This document shows, in pieces, positions 25,065 to 32,480 of a stretch of DNA of 64,000 nucleotides (its first letter is position 1; every line of letters begins with the position of its first letter). Under the pieces are notes generated by a model, which worked only from the letters and a program-made list of their open reading frames with translations, had not been told where the DNA came from and made no database searches. The DNA lies in the NCBI GenBank assembly GCA_035763745.1, contig DASUAO010000043.1, forward strand, positions 90,983 to 154,982, given 5' to 3'. This DNA comes from DASUAO01 sp035763745 (GTDB lineage Bacteria; Actinomycetota; Acidimicrobiia; IMCC26256; PALSA-555). Made by a program: the position numbers and the translations under genes.

Positions 25065-27644
25065 CTAGGCCTTGAATACTCGGACCTTGACATGGAAGGA
25101 CTGGTCGGCGGTCGCGCCGACGTAACCCTCCCCGGTGAAGTACAGCGAATTCGGCGATGGGCCTTGGCCCTTCGTCCACGGCGACTTGGCGACCTCCCCG
25201 AAGTGGTGGGGCATCCCGACGGTGTCGGGCCGGATCCCTTCCCGCAGCCGGGCCCGCGTCTTCACTCGCCTGGTCTCCTCGGTGATCGCGTTGTGCGACT
25301 CGACCCACACCTCGTCGCCGTCCTCGATTCCCCGTTCGGCTGCAGTCTTGGGGTTGATCTCGAGGCGCTGTCCGCCGGAGAGCTCGGCGAGCAGGGGGAT
25401 CTGGGAGCTACGCGACTGCTTGTGCTCGATGAGCTTGAACGAGATCAGATAGAGGTCGTAGCGCGCCGGCGACTCCTCCATCGTGGGGCGCCGCCACGTC
25501 GGGAGCGGCGTGTAGTCGTGCCAGTAGACCTCGTCCGCGCCGAGTTCCTGCTGGGTCTCGCGGTACCCGAGGAGCGACTCTCCGTAGAGGCGGTGCTTCA
25601 CCCCACCGAAAGGCGGGCTCATCGCGTACCCGTAGGCCTTCTCCGGTGGGATCTTCCCCTTGACGTACACGCCCTTGGCCTCGAAGTACGAGACGCCCTC
25701 GTCGATCCCTTCGGCCTTCGCCCACACGTCGAAGATCTTGCGTGGTGTCGGCTTCCGGTCGGTGGCGAGCACGTTCGGCGCCTTCAGCTTGAGGGAGGTG
25801 TTGAGCTGTTCGAGGTAGCCGCCGGGGCCGAACAGGATGCCCATGCGCTCGCAGAGGTCCAGGTAGATGTCGATCTCGCCCCTCGACTCGAAGAGCGGCT
25901 CCATCGGAGGGGTCCTGATCGTGATCGCGTCCACGTACTGGTCGCTGGCCGATGACGGACCCTCGTACTTCTCCAACGTGGCAGCCGGGAGGACGACATC
26001 GGCGTAGAGGTCGGCGGTACGGGACATCCAGGGGTCGATGACCGCGACGAACTTCAGCTTCCGGTAAGCCTTCTCGAGGACGGGGATGTCCGCGAAGGAT
26101 GCCATCGGGTTCGCCATGTGGATGATCATCACCTCGGGCAGGTAGTCGACTCCGTAGCGTTTCGGGTCGAGCATGACGTGCGCCGCGAGCGACGAGTTGG
26201 TGCTGTTGATCGGGTAGTACTTCGACGCGGCGAGCTCGATGCTCTTCGGCGGGTCCTGGATCTTGATCGTGTCGAGCTTCTCGAAGTTCTCCGACACCGA
26301 CCACGGCTTGACGTCGATCTGCTGGCCACCGGCAGCACCCATGGCGCCGACGAGCATCGGCAGGAGCATCATTGCGCGGGTGGTCTGGAAGCCGAGCTCC
26401 TGCTGCACCACGTGGTACGCCATGACCGCGACCGGCCGGTACGGGACCTCGACGCCGTCGACGACGATCGTGCTCCCGATGCGCGCCTCCTCGCCGAAGG
26501 TGGCGGCGATCTCGACGATCCGCTCGGCGGCGATGCCGCAGATTCCGGAGGCGAACTCGGGGGTGTACTGCTCGAGGTGCTGGACGAGCAGCTGGAAGGC
26601 GGGTCGCGCGGCTGTTCCGGCGACGTCGAACGTCCCTTCCAACTCCGGCGTGACCCCCGGTGATCCATCGGGCTTCGGTGATCCGGTCGCGCTGTCCCAC
26701 ACGAGCGGTGTTGTGCCTTCGCGGAGGAAATGGCCCTCGTCGTCGACGAGGTACGGCGCGTTGGTGTACTTGGTGAGGTACTCGCGGTCGATCGTGTCGT
26801 TGGCGATCAGCTCGTGGGCGAGGGCGAGGGCGAACGCGAGATCCGTCCCGGGGCGGATCGGTAGCCATTGGTCGGCGAAGGGACCGGCACTGCGGAGGCG
26901 TGGATCGATCACCACCATCTCGAGGCCCTGTTCGCGTGCGTCAACCATCTGGCGTGGCCAGGTGATCCAGCAGAGCTGGTTGCCTCCACCGTTGGTGACG
27001 TTCCATCCCCAGGAGAGGAGATACTTCGTGAAGCGGAAGTCCGGGTGCAGGACACCTTTGGGTCCGAACGTGTACTCCGCTGCCCGATAGCCCGCGTCGG
27101 AGCAGAAGGCCCCGTGGCTGAACTTCGCCGCGCCGCTCGCCTTCACGAACGCGTCGTCGTAGAAGGCAGCACCCTTCGAACGGCCCTTCTGCCAGACGAA
27201 CGCGCGCTTGTCGCGTGCGCGCACCTCGTTCGCCTTGTCGGCAACGAGGCCGAGCGCCTCGTCCCAGGACACCTTTCGCCACTTCCCGGGCTCGCCCTTG
27301 GCGTTGGTTCGGACGAGCGGGGACTTGACCCGGTTCGGGTCGTAGAGCGCCATGATCTGCGCTTGACCCTTGGGGCACAACGTTCCGAGGTTGCGGGGGT
27401 TCTCGGGCAGCCCCTCGAACTTGACCACTCGACCGTCGACTCGGTGCGCGAGCATCCCGCAGTCCTGCTTCCCGATCCAGCAGGTCGTCGGCACGACGTC
27501 CCGGCTCACGCGCCCAGCCGCCTCGAGCGTCTCTGCTGCCGCGACGGTCTCGGATCGCAGTGGGATGCTGATTCGAGTCGCCGCCACTGCCCCGACCGCG
27601 GCTCCGGACCCTTGCAGGAACCTCCGACGCGACAACGGGCTCAT
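25065..27644 (-). CDS. Tat-exported molybdopterin oxidoreductase catalytic subunit (DMSO reductase superfamily)
   Basis: 859 aa. The N-terminus MSPLSRRRFLQGSGAAVGA is a twin-arginine signal. The expected FS0 cluster motif is present with one change: Cys55, Cys62 and Cys90 are in place (CWIGKQDC and GTLCPKG), but the second ligand position, residue 58, is Gly. FSHGAFCSDAGY (Cys181) is a candidate molybdenum ligand. WGWNVTNGGG, VVIDPRLRSAG and ADVVLPAAT are family hallmarks. Subunit order matches Psr, Ttr or Srd-type respiratory reductases (polysulfide, tetrathionate, selenate), but the substrate cannot be fixed from sequence alone. AAGGAG lies just before ATG 27644. It heads a five-gene operon. 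Confidence 0.9.
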   Translation of the reverse strand: MSPLSRRRFLQGSGAAVGAVAATRISIPLRSETVAAAETLEAAGRVSRDVVPTTCWIGKQDCGMLAHRVDGRVVKFEGLPENPRNLGTLCPKGQAQIMALYDPNRVKSPLVRTNAKGEPGKWRKVSWDEALGLVADKANEVRARDKRAFVWQKGRSKGAAFYDDAFVKASGAAKFSHGAFCSDAGYRAAEYTFGPKGVLHPDFRFTKYLLSWGWNVTNGGGNQLCWITWPRQMVDAREQGLEMVVIDPRLRSAGPFADQWLPIRPGTDLAFALALAHELIANDTIDREYLTKYTNAPYLVDDEGHFLREGTTPLVWDSATGSPKPDGSPGVTPELEGTFDVAGTAARPAFQLLVQHLEQYTPEFASGICGIAAERIVEIAATFGEEARIGSTIVVDGVEVPYRPVAVMAYHVVQQELGFQTTRAMMLLPMLVGAMGAAGGQQIDVKPWSVSENFEKLDTIKIQDPPKSIELAASKYYPINSTNSSLAAHVMLDPKRYGVDYLPEVMIIHMANPMASFADIPVLEKAYRKLKFVAVIDPWMSRTADLYADVVLPAATLEKYEGPSSASDQYVDAITIRTPPMEPLFESRGEIDIYLDLCERMGILFGPGGYLEQLNTSLKLKAPNVLATDRKPTPRKIFDVWAKAEGIDEGVSYFEAKGVYVKGKIPPEKAYGYAMSPPFGGVKHRLYGESLLGYRETQQELGADEVYWHDYTPLPTWRRPTMEESPARYDLYLISFKLIEHKQSRSSQIPLLAELSGGQRLEINPKTAAERGIEDGDEVWVESHNAITEETRRVKTRARLREGIRPDTVGMPHHFGEVAKSPWTKGQGPSPNSLYFTGEGYVGATADQSFHVKVRVFKA

Positions 27645-27705
27645 GGCGACTCCTTGGGTACGCTCGCCTGTCCCGGAGTCTCACAGTCGGATCTCCGATA
27701 TCGAA

Positions 27706-27719
27706 GGGACTTTGGTCCC
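27706..27719. promoter_or_regulatory. DosR/DevR-like palindrome between divergent genes
   Basis: GGGACTTTGGTCCC matches the core of the mycobacterial DosR consensus GGGACTWWAGTCCC with one mismatch. It lies 62 bases upstream of the molybdoenzyme ATG and 83 bases before the divergent small gene, where such operators usually act. Control of the operon by oxygen, NO or redox state is inferred from this motif alone. Confidence 0.65.
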
Positions 27720-27801
27720 GGCAACGACTGGCAGAAGTCCGGAGTATCGGGCGCGATCCGCGACCGACGAGCCCGAGGTCCGCGAACGACAGGAGCCAGC
27801 G

Positions 27802-28122
27802 GTGGCCGAGTACCTTCCCGATCCCTATGTGCGGTTCCGAACCGGATTTCCTCCGGTGGCGGCTGCGCTCGACGACCTCGGTGCGGCGGCCGACGCGGCC
27901 GGACCCCTCGACGAGCAGACGCGACGGCTCGTGCGGCTCGGCGTTGCGATCGGCGCGATGGCCGAGGGCGCGGTCCGTTCCAATGCCCGCAAGGCACTCG
28001 ACGCGGGCGTGGACCCCGAAGCTCTCCGGCACGCGGTGGTGCTCGCGATCGCGACACGCGGCCTCCCCTCGGTCGTTGCCGCGCTCGGGTGGGTCGACGC
28101 GGTCATCGAGGCTCGGGGCTGA
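27802..28122 (+). CDS. AhpD/carboxymuconolactone decarboxylase-fold protein without the CxxC motif
   Basis: 106 aa. DEQTRRLVRLGVAIGAMAEGAVRSNARKALDAGVDPEALRHAVVLA has the helical pattern of the CMD/AhpD family, split here into recognisable short blocks. The usual CxxCxxH redox motif is replaced by EGAVRSNARKA, so thiol chemistry is not expected. AGGAG at 27791-27795 is 6 bases before GTG 27802. It is divergent from the molybdoenzyme operon across the DosR-like palindrome and may be co-regulated with it. Function is unknown. Confidence 0.78.
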   Translation: MAEYLPDPYVRFRTGFPPVAAALDDLGAAADAAGPLDEQTRRLVRLGVAIGAMAEGAVRSNARKALDAGVDPEALRHAVVLAIATRGLPSVVAALGWVDAVIEARG

Positions 28123-28176
28123 CCGATCAGCGGCGGCCCGGAGCAGCGGGGACGTCAGCGCAATAGCGTCCTGTTG

Positions 28177-29073
28177 ATGCGGGTCGGTGTCGTCATCCTC
28201 CCCGAGCTCCGGTGGCCCGACGCGGGTCGACGGTGGCGGCGGGCCGAGGAGCTCGGCTTCGACCACGCCTGGACCTACGACCACCTCGCGTGGAGGTCGT
28301 TGCGCGACGGGCCGTGGTTCGGCGCGATCCCGACGCTCACTGCCTCGGCGATGGTGACGGATCGGATCCGCCTCGGGACGCTCGTCGCGTCCCCGAACTT
28401 CCGCCACCCGGTGCCGTTCGCCAAGGAGCTGATGACCCTCGATGACATCGCGGGCGGCCGGCTCACCGTCGGGATCGGCGCCGGCGGGACGGGATGGGAC
28501 GCGGAGATGCTCGGTGTGGATCCTTGGTCGCCCCGGGAGCGGTCGGAACGGTTCGCCGAGTTCGTCGCGCTCACGGACGAGCTGCTCAGGAACCCAGCTT
28601 CGGCGTCATCGACCGGCCGGTACTACTCGGCCCACGAGGCGCGGATGCTCCCGGGATGCGTGCAGCAGCCGCGGGTGCCGCTCGCGGTTGCCGCGTTCGG
28701 CGACCGGGCGATGCGGGTCGCGGCGAAGTACGGCGACGCGTGGGTCACGGTCGGCGACCCCACCCGGGCCGACGCGGCCTCGGGCCCGTTGCCCGGCCCC
28801 GAGGGCGCGGCCGTCGTCGCCGCGCAGATGCAACGGCTGGAGGCCGCGTGCGCCGACGCCGGCCGCGATCCGGTGACCCTCGACCGGATCGTGCTCACCG
28901 GCACGCTCCTCGACGGCGGTCTCGCGTCGGCGGCAGCCTTCGAGGACACCGTGTCGGCATACGAGGCGGTCGGGGTGACGGATCTCGTCGTCCACTGGCC
29001 GCGCGCGGACGGCATCTATGCGGGCGACGAAGCCCGGTTCGAGACCGTGTGCGCCGAGGTGATCGCTCGCTGA
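28177..29073 (+). CDS. LLM-class F420-dependent oxidoreductase
   Basis: 298 aa. The luciferase-like barrel motifs MRVGVVILPELRWPDAGRRWRRAEELGFDHAWTYDHL, IRLGTLVASPNFRHPVPFAKELMTLDDIAGGRLTVGIGAGG and a C-terminal TDLVVHWPRADG are present in separate blocks. It is a second paralogue of this class in the window, only distantly similar to the one near 6 kb. It probably uses F420 or flavin; the substrate is unknown. TAGCGT (28164-28169) is 7 bases before ATG 28177, so I prefer this start to the TTG at 28174. Confidence 0.88.
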   Translation: MRVGVVILPELRWPDAGRRWRRAEELGFDHAWTYDHLAWRSLRDGPWFGAIPTLTASAMVTDRIRLGTLVASPNFRHPVPFAKELMTLDDIAGGRLTVGIGAGGTGWDAEMLGVDPWSPRERSERFAEFVALTDELLRNPASASSTGRYYSAHEARMLPGCVQQPRVPLAVAAFGDRAMRVAAKYGDAWVTVGDPTRADAASGPLPGPEGAAVVAAQMQRLEAACADAGRDPVTLDRIVLTGTLLDGGLASAAAFEDTVSAYEAVGVTDLVVHWPRADGIYAGDEARFETVCAEVIAR

Positions 29074-29078
29074 CCGTG

Positions 29079-29094
29079 TCGGAGCGCACTCCGA
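29079..29094. terminator. Short hairpin after the LLM gene
   Basis: TCGGAG-CGCA-CTCCGA forms a 6-bp stem with a 4-base loop five bases after the stop codon. There is no U-tract. The remaining 200 bases up to the tmRNA hold no recognisable gene. Confidence 0.4.
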
Positions 29095-29297
29095 TCTCGG
29101 AGGCGGCGATGGCGAGGTCGCGCTCGGCCTCGTCCCGGTGGACATCACGGACGCGGTGACGCTGCACCTGCTCCCCGGGATCGTCGGGGTCGCATGCGCG
29201 GCGTCGGACCTTCGGGCGGGCCGGGGCCTGTCGGGCGCATCGTCGTCACCTTGACGCGGGACGAGCGCGTCGACGGCCCCCGGACGGGAAGATGCAG

Positions 29298-29655
29298 TGG
29301 AGGTGCCGGGAGTCGAACCCGGGTCTTTCGCGTTGTTGGCGGGGCTTCTCCGAGCGCAGCCAGTGGGAAGATCTCGGGTCGCCGCCGTCCACCGGCACCT
29401 GACGGCAACCCCAACCTCAGCAAGATGTCCCGATGCGCCGCTGAGGTACGACGCTCCGGTGAGCCGCTCAAAATGACGCCCTGTCCCGACCGAGCAGCTG
29501 GGCCGGATCGGACGCGCTGTTAGTCCCTAGGGATTAAGCAGCGAGCTCGAGGTTGTCCTCGGCAAGTGTTTGTGGTGCAGGCTCTTTTGCGACGATCCTG
29601 CGACGTCGGCTCGCTTCACCCGCCTCGATCCACGAAATCGAAGCCACGCACCCCC
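29298..29655 (-). ncRNA. ssrA: tmRNA (10Sa RNA)
   Basis: About 358 nt on the minus strand. The 5' end GGGGGTG (from 29655) pairs with the 3' CACCTCC plus discriminator A (29298), forming the acceptor stem, and a T-arm CCGGG-TTCGACT-CCCGG precedes it. After the conserved GGCTTCGATTTCGTGGATCG-like 5' segment, the tag frame starts at GCA 29590 and reads AKEPAPQTLAEDNLELAA before TAA (29534-29536). CCA is not encoded. tmRNA rescues ribosomes stalled on broken mRNAs and marks their products for proteolysis through the LAA end. Its partner gene smpB lies 1.3 kb away. Confidence 0.93.
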
Positions 29656-29798
29656 TTGTCAAGTGCCGGGTCGTGCGCGTGACCCAGCCCCTCCAGGGTA
29701 CATCGCCTCTGGGGCTCGGCGCCCTCGGGGCGGACCCTGGGAACGCCGGGGCGACGCGTTGCGTTGTCCCGAGCAGGAGCGAGCGAGGAGGGGACGCG

Positions 29799-30944
29799 AT
29801 GGTGACGCCGACGGTCAAGTTGGGTTCCATCTTCGGCATCCCCGTCGGCCTGCACTGGAGCCTCGTCGTGATCCTCGGGCTCCTCACGTGGAACCTCTCC
29901 GTCGCCCTCCCGGGCGCGGTCGGCCCGGTGGCGGTTGCCGTCGCCGTCACGAGTGCCTCCATGCTCTTCCTCTCCGTGCTCGCGCACGAGATCGCCCACT
30001 CGATCGTCGCCCGGCACGCCGGCGTCCGCGTCGACGGCATCACGCTCTGGATGCTCGGCGGGGTCGCCCGACTCGACGGTGAGGTTCCCTCGGCGCGCGA
30101 CGAGTTCCGGATCGCGATCGCAGGGCCGGCGACGAGCGTCGTGCTCGCGATCGGTTTCGGGGCGCTCGCCGTTGTCGGTGATGCGCTTGCGGTCCCGACT
30201 GTCGTGGTCGGCGGGCTCAGCTGGCTCGCCGTCATCAACGGCGTCGTCGCCGTGTTCAACATGATCCCGGCCGCACCGCTCGACGGCGGGCGCGTGCTTG
30301 CCGCCGGCCTCTGGGCGCACTGGCACGACAAGGAGCGCGCCGAACTGGGTGCCGCTCGTGCGGGGCGCGTGTTCGGATGGGCGCTCGTGGGGTTCGGGCT
30401 CTGGGGCTTCCTCGTCGATCCGGCCGCCGTGGGCATCTGGCCGGCGCTGCTGGGTTGGTTCGTGCTCACCGCTGCTGGGATGGAACGGCGCGTCGCCGAG
30501 TTGCGCCGAGACCTGCGCGGGGTGACCGTCGCCGACGCGATGACGCCGGTCGACGAGCACGAGCCCGGTTGGCTCACCGTCGACGCGTTCGCTGAGTACG
30601 TCGCGCCGTCGACCGCGTCGGCCTGGGTCGTCGACCGCTGGGACGGCACGCAGGCGGGCATCGTCACCGTCGCGACGCTGCGCGCGGTGCCCGTGCGCGC
30701 ACGTTCCACGACTCGCGTCGCCGACGTCGCTGTGCCACTCGAACGTCTCCGGACCGCGTCGCCCGACGACGCCCTCGCCCGAGCGTGGACGCGCTCGGGA
30801 CCGAGGGGGATCGTCGCTCCCCACCTGGTGGTGCGAGGCGGCCCGGACGACGCTGCCCGGATCGTCGGCCTGGTCGACCCGGACGTGGTCGAGGCCATCC
30901 GACAGGGGCAGACGTCATCCGGGCCTCACGGCGTCACGCTCTGA
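29799..30944 (+). CDS. Site-2-type membrane metalloprotease (M50) with C-terminal CBS-like region
   Basis: 381 aa. The zinc motif LAHEIAHS is near residue 63 in a transmembrane helix, and the second motif NMIPAAPLDGGRVLAA is near 155. Several hydrophobic helices surround them. The C-terminal 140 residues (TVADAMTPVDEHEPGW...) look like a pair of degenerate CBS repeats, as in the actinobacterial Rip3-like branch. Such proteases cut substrates within the membrane. GAGGAGGGG at 29785-29793 precedes ATG 29799. It sits between tmRNA and smpB, on the opposite strand to both. Confidence 0.9.
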   Translation: MVTPTVKLGSIFGIPVGLHWSLVVILGLLTWNLSVALPGAVGPVAVAVAVTSASMLFLSVLAHEIAHSIVARHAGVRVDGITLWMLGGVARLDGEVPSARDEFRIAIAGPATSVVLAIGFGALAVVGDALAVPTVVVGGLSWLAVINGVVAVFNMIPAAPLDGGRVLAAGLWAHWHDKERAELGAARAGRVFGWALVGFGLWGFLVDPAAVGIWPALLGWFVLTAAGMERRVAELRRDLRGVTVADAMTPVDEHEPGWLTVDAFAEYVAPSTASAWVVDRWDGTQAGIVTVATLRAVPVRARSTTRVADVAVPLERLRTASPDDALARAWTRSGPRGIVAPHLVVRGGPDDAARIVGLVDPDVVEAIRQGQTSSGPHGVTL

Positions 30945-30968
30945 CGCACCCGCGCCGAGCTGTCGGGC

Positions 30969-31475
30969 TCAGTCCCGGATGCCCTTCATCGCCCGCTGGG
31001 CCTCGCGCGTCGCCTCCCGTTCCTTCAGGGCGTGGCGCTTGTCGTAGGCGCGCTTGCCGCGGGCGACGCCGAGCTCGAGCTTGGCGCGACCGTCCTTGAA
31101 GTAGAGCTTGAGCGGGACGAGCGTGATGCCCTTCTCGGCCGTGGCCCGGGTGAGCTCATCGATCTCCCGGTGGTGCAGCAGCAGCTTGCGGGGACGGACC
31201 GGGTCCAGGTCGCCCCGGGAGTACGAGTACGGCGACACGTGCATCCCGAGGAGCCAGACCTCGCCGCCCTGGACCCGGGCGTAGGCCTCCCCGAGGGTTG
31301 CGCGACCCTCACGGATCGACTTCACCTCGGCGCCGGCGAGCATGATCCCCGCTTCGAACGAGTCGAGGATCAGGTAGTCGTGGCGCGCCTTGCGATTGTT
31401 GATCGTGGCGGCCGGACGCGGCGCCTTCTTCCCCGACGGGGCGGCGGGGGACTTCCTCTTCGAGGCCTTGGACAC
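30969..31475 (-). CDS. smpB: SsrA-binding protein SmpB
   Basis: 168 aa. After a basic, Ala/Pro-rich N-terminal extension (VSKASKRKSPAAPSGKKAPR), the conserved core begins INNRKARHDYLI and continues with EAGIMLAGAEVKSIREGRA, NPxR-like PVRPRKLLLHHREI and the C-terminal GKRAYDKRHALKEREA tail. SmpB binds tmRNA and places it in the empty ribosomal A site. TACCGT (31482-31487) lies 6 bases before GTG 31475, which supports that start over upstream in-frame codons. Confidence 0.96.
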   Translation of the reverse strand: MSKASKRKSPAAPSGKKAPRPAATINNRKARHDYLILDSFEAGIMLAGAEVKSIREGRATLGEAYARVQGGEVWLLGMHVSPYSYSRGDLDPVRPRKLLLHHREIDELTRATAEKGITLVPLKLYFKDGRAKLELGVARGKRAYDKRHALKEREATREAQRAMKGIRD

Positions 31476-31521
31476 CCGGTCACGGTACCGTCCGGGCTCC
31501 GACGTGAACGGAGCAGATCCC

Positions 31522-32469
31522 ATGGCACCGGAGCCGATGCACACCAGGATCACCGAGCTGCTCGGGGTCGACTACCCGATCGTGCAGGCGCCGATGGGCT
31601 ACATCGCCCGGGCCCAGCTCGCGTCGGCGGTGTCGAACGCGGGTGGGCTCGGGATCATCGAGACCTCGTCCGGTCAGCTCGACCAGGTGCGCGACGAGAT
31701 CGCGAAGATGCGCGACCTCACCGACGAGCCATTCGGCGTGAACATCGCCCAGCTCTTCGTGCGCGACGTCGGCATCGTCGACTTCGTGCACGACCACGGG
31801 GTCCGCTTCGTCACCACCTCCGCCGGTGACCCGACGCTGCTCACCGGCGCGCTGCACGACGCCGGGATCACCGTGTTCCACGTCGTCCCGTCACTGCGGG
31901 CCGCGCAGAAGTCGATCGACGCGGGCGTCGACGGCCTCGTCGTCGAGGGAGGAGAAGGGGGTGGCTTCAAGGCCAGCCGTGACGTCGCGACGATGGTCCT
32001 GCTCCCGCTCGTGTGCCGGGCCTTCGATGTCCCGATCATCGCGGCGGGCGGGATCTGCGACGGCGCCTCGATGGCGGCCGCGTTCGCGCTCGGTGCCGAG
32101 GGCGTGCAGATGGGCACCCGGATGGTGTCGGCCGCCGAGTCGCCCGTGCACGACAACTACAAGCAGCTCATCGTGGACTCCGCCGAGACGGGCACCGTCT
32201 TCCTCAACCGCTGGCACAAGCCCGGCTTCCGGGTGCTCGCCACGCCCAGGTCGGAGGCCCAGGAGCGGGTCGACGAGCAGGTGGTGCTCGGCTCGCTCGA
32301 CGGGATCCTCCGCCTCTACTTCGAGGGCGACCTCGACGCCGCGTTCGCCTTCGGCGGCCAGGTCGCCGGGCGGATCGACGGGGTGCGGCCCGTGGCCGAG
32401 ATCCTCCACGAGACGGTGGACGAGTTCCGGTCGGTCCTTGCCCGGCTCCAGTCCCACGTCGGCCGCTAG
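31522..32469 (+). CDS. Nitronate monooxygenase/2-nitropropane dioxygenase-like flavoprotein
   Basis: 315 aa FMN-binding TIM barrel: DYPIVQAPMGYIARAQLASAVSNAGGLGIIET, VFHVVPSLRAAQKSIDAGVDGLVVEGGEGGGF and the phosphate-binding IIAAGGICDGASMAAAFALGAEGVQMGTRM blocks are typical. The GGEGGGF stretch differs slightly from the G-x-E-A-G-G-H of classical NMO, so some other flavin reductase or oxidase activity is possible. ATG 31522 follows GGAG at about 31510; ATG 31537 is an alternative. Its stop TAG forms the first bases of the next gene's TAGCCT box. Confidence 0.87.
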   Translation: MAPEPMHTRITELLGVDYPIVQAPMGYIARAQLASAVSNAGGLGIIETSSGQLDQVRDEIAKMRDLTDEPFGVNIAQLFVRDVGIVDFVHDHGVRFVTTSAGDPTLLTGALHDAGITVFHVVPSLRAAQKSIDAGVDGLVVEGGEGGGFKASRDVATMVLLPLVCRAFDVPIIAAGGICDGASMAAAFALGAEGVQMGTRMVSAAESPVHDNYKQLIVDSAETGTVFLNRWHKPGFRVLATPRSEAQERVDEQVVLGSLDGILRLYFEGDLDAAFAFGGQVAGRIDGVRPVAEILHETVDEFRSVLARLQSHVGR

Positions 32470-32480
32470 CCTCCCCGCTC

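Noticed and set aside
27802..28122. AhpD-type alkylhydroperoxidase
   Set aside because: The CxxC redox motif and following His are missing, so peroxidase activity is not supported.
29095..29297. Possible small gene between the LLM gene and tmRNA
   Set aside because: Short frames here have no ribosome binding site, no TASNNT box and no recognisable protein character.
29534..30898. Long minus-strand open frame ending in LELAA
   Set aside because: Its last 18 codons are the tmRNA tag and the rest is the antisense of the M50 protease gene, with arginine/serine/threonine-rich composition typical of a shadow frame.
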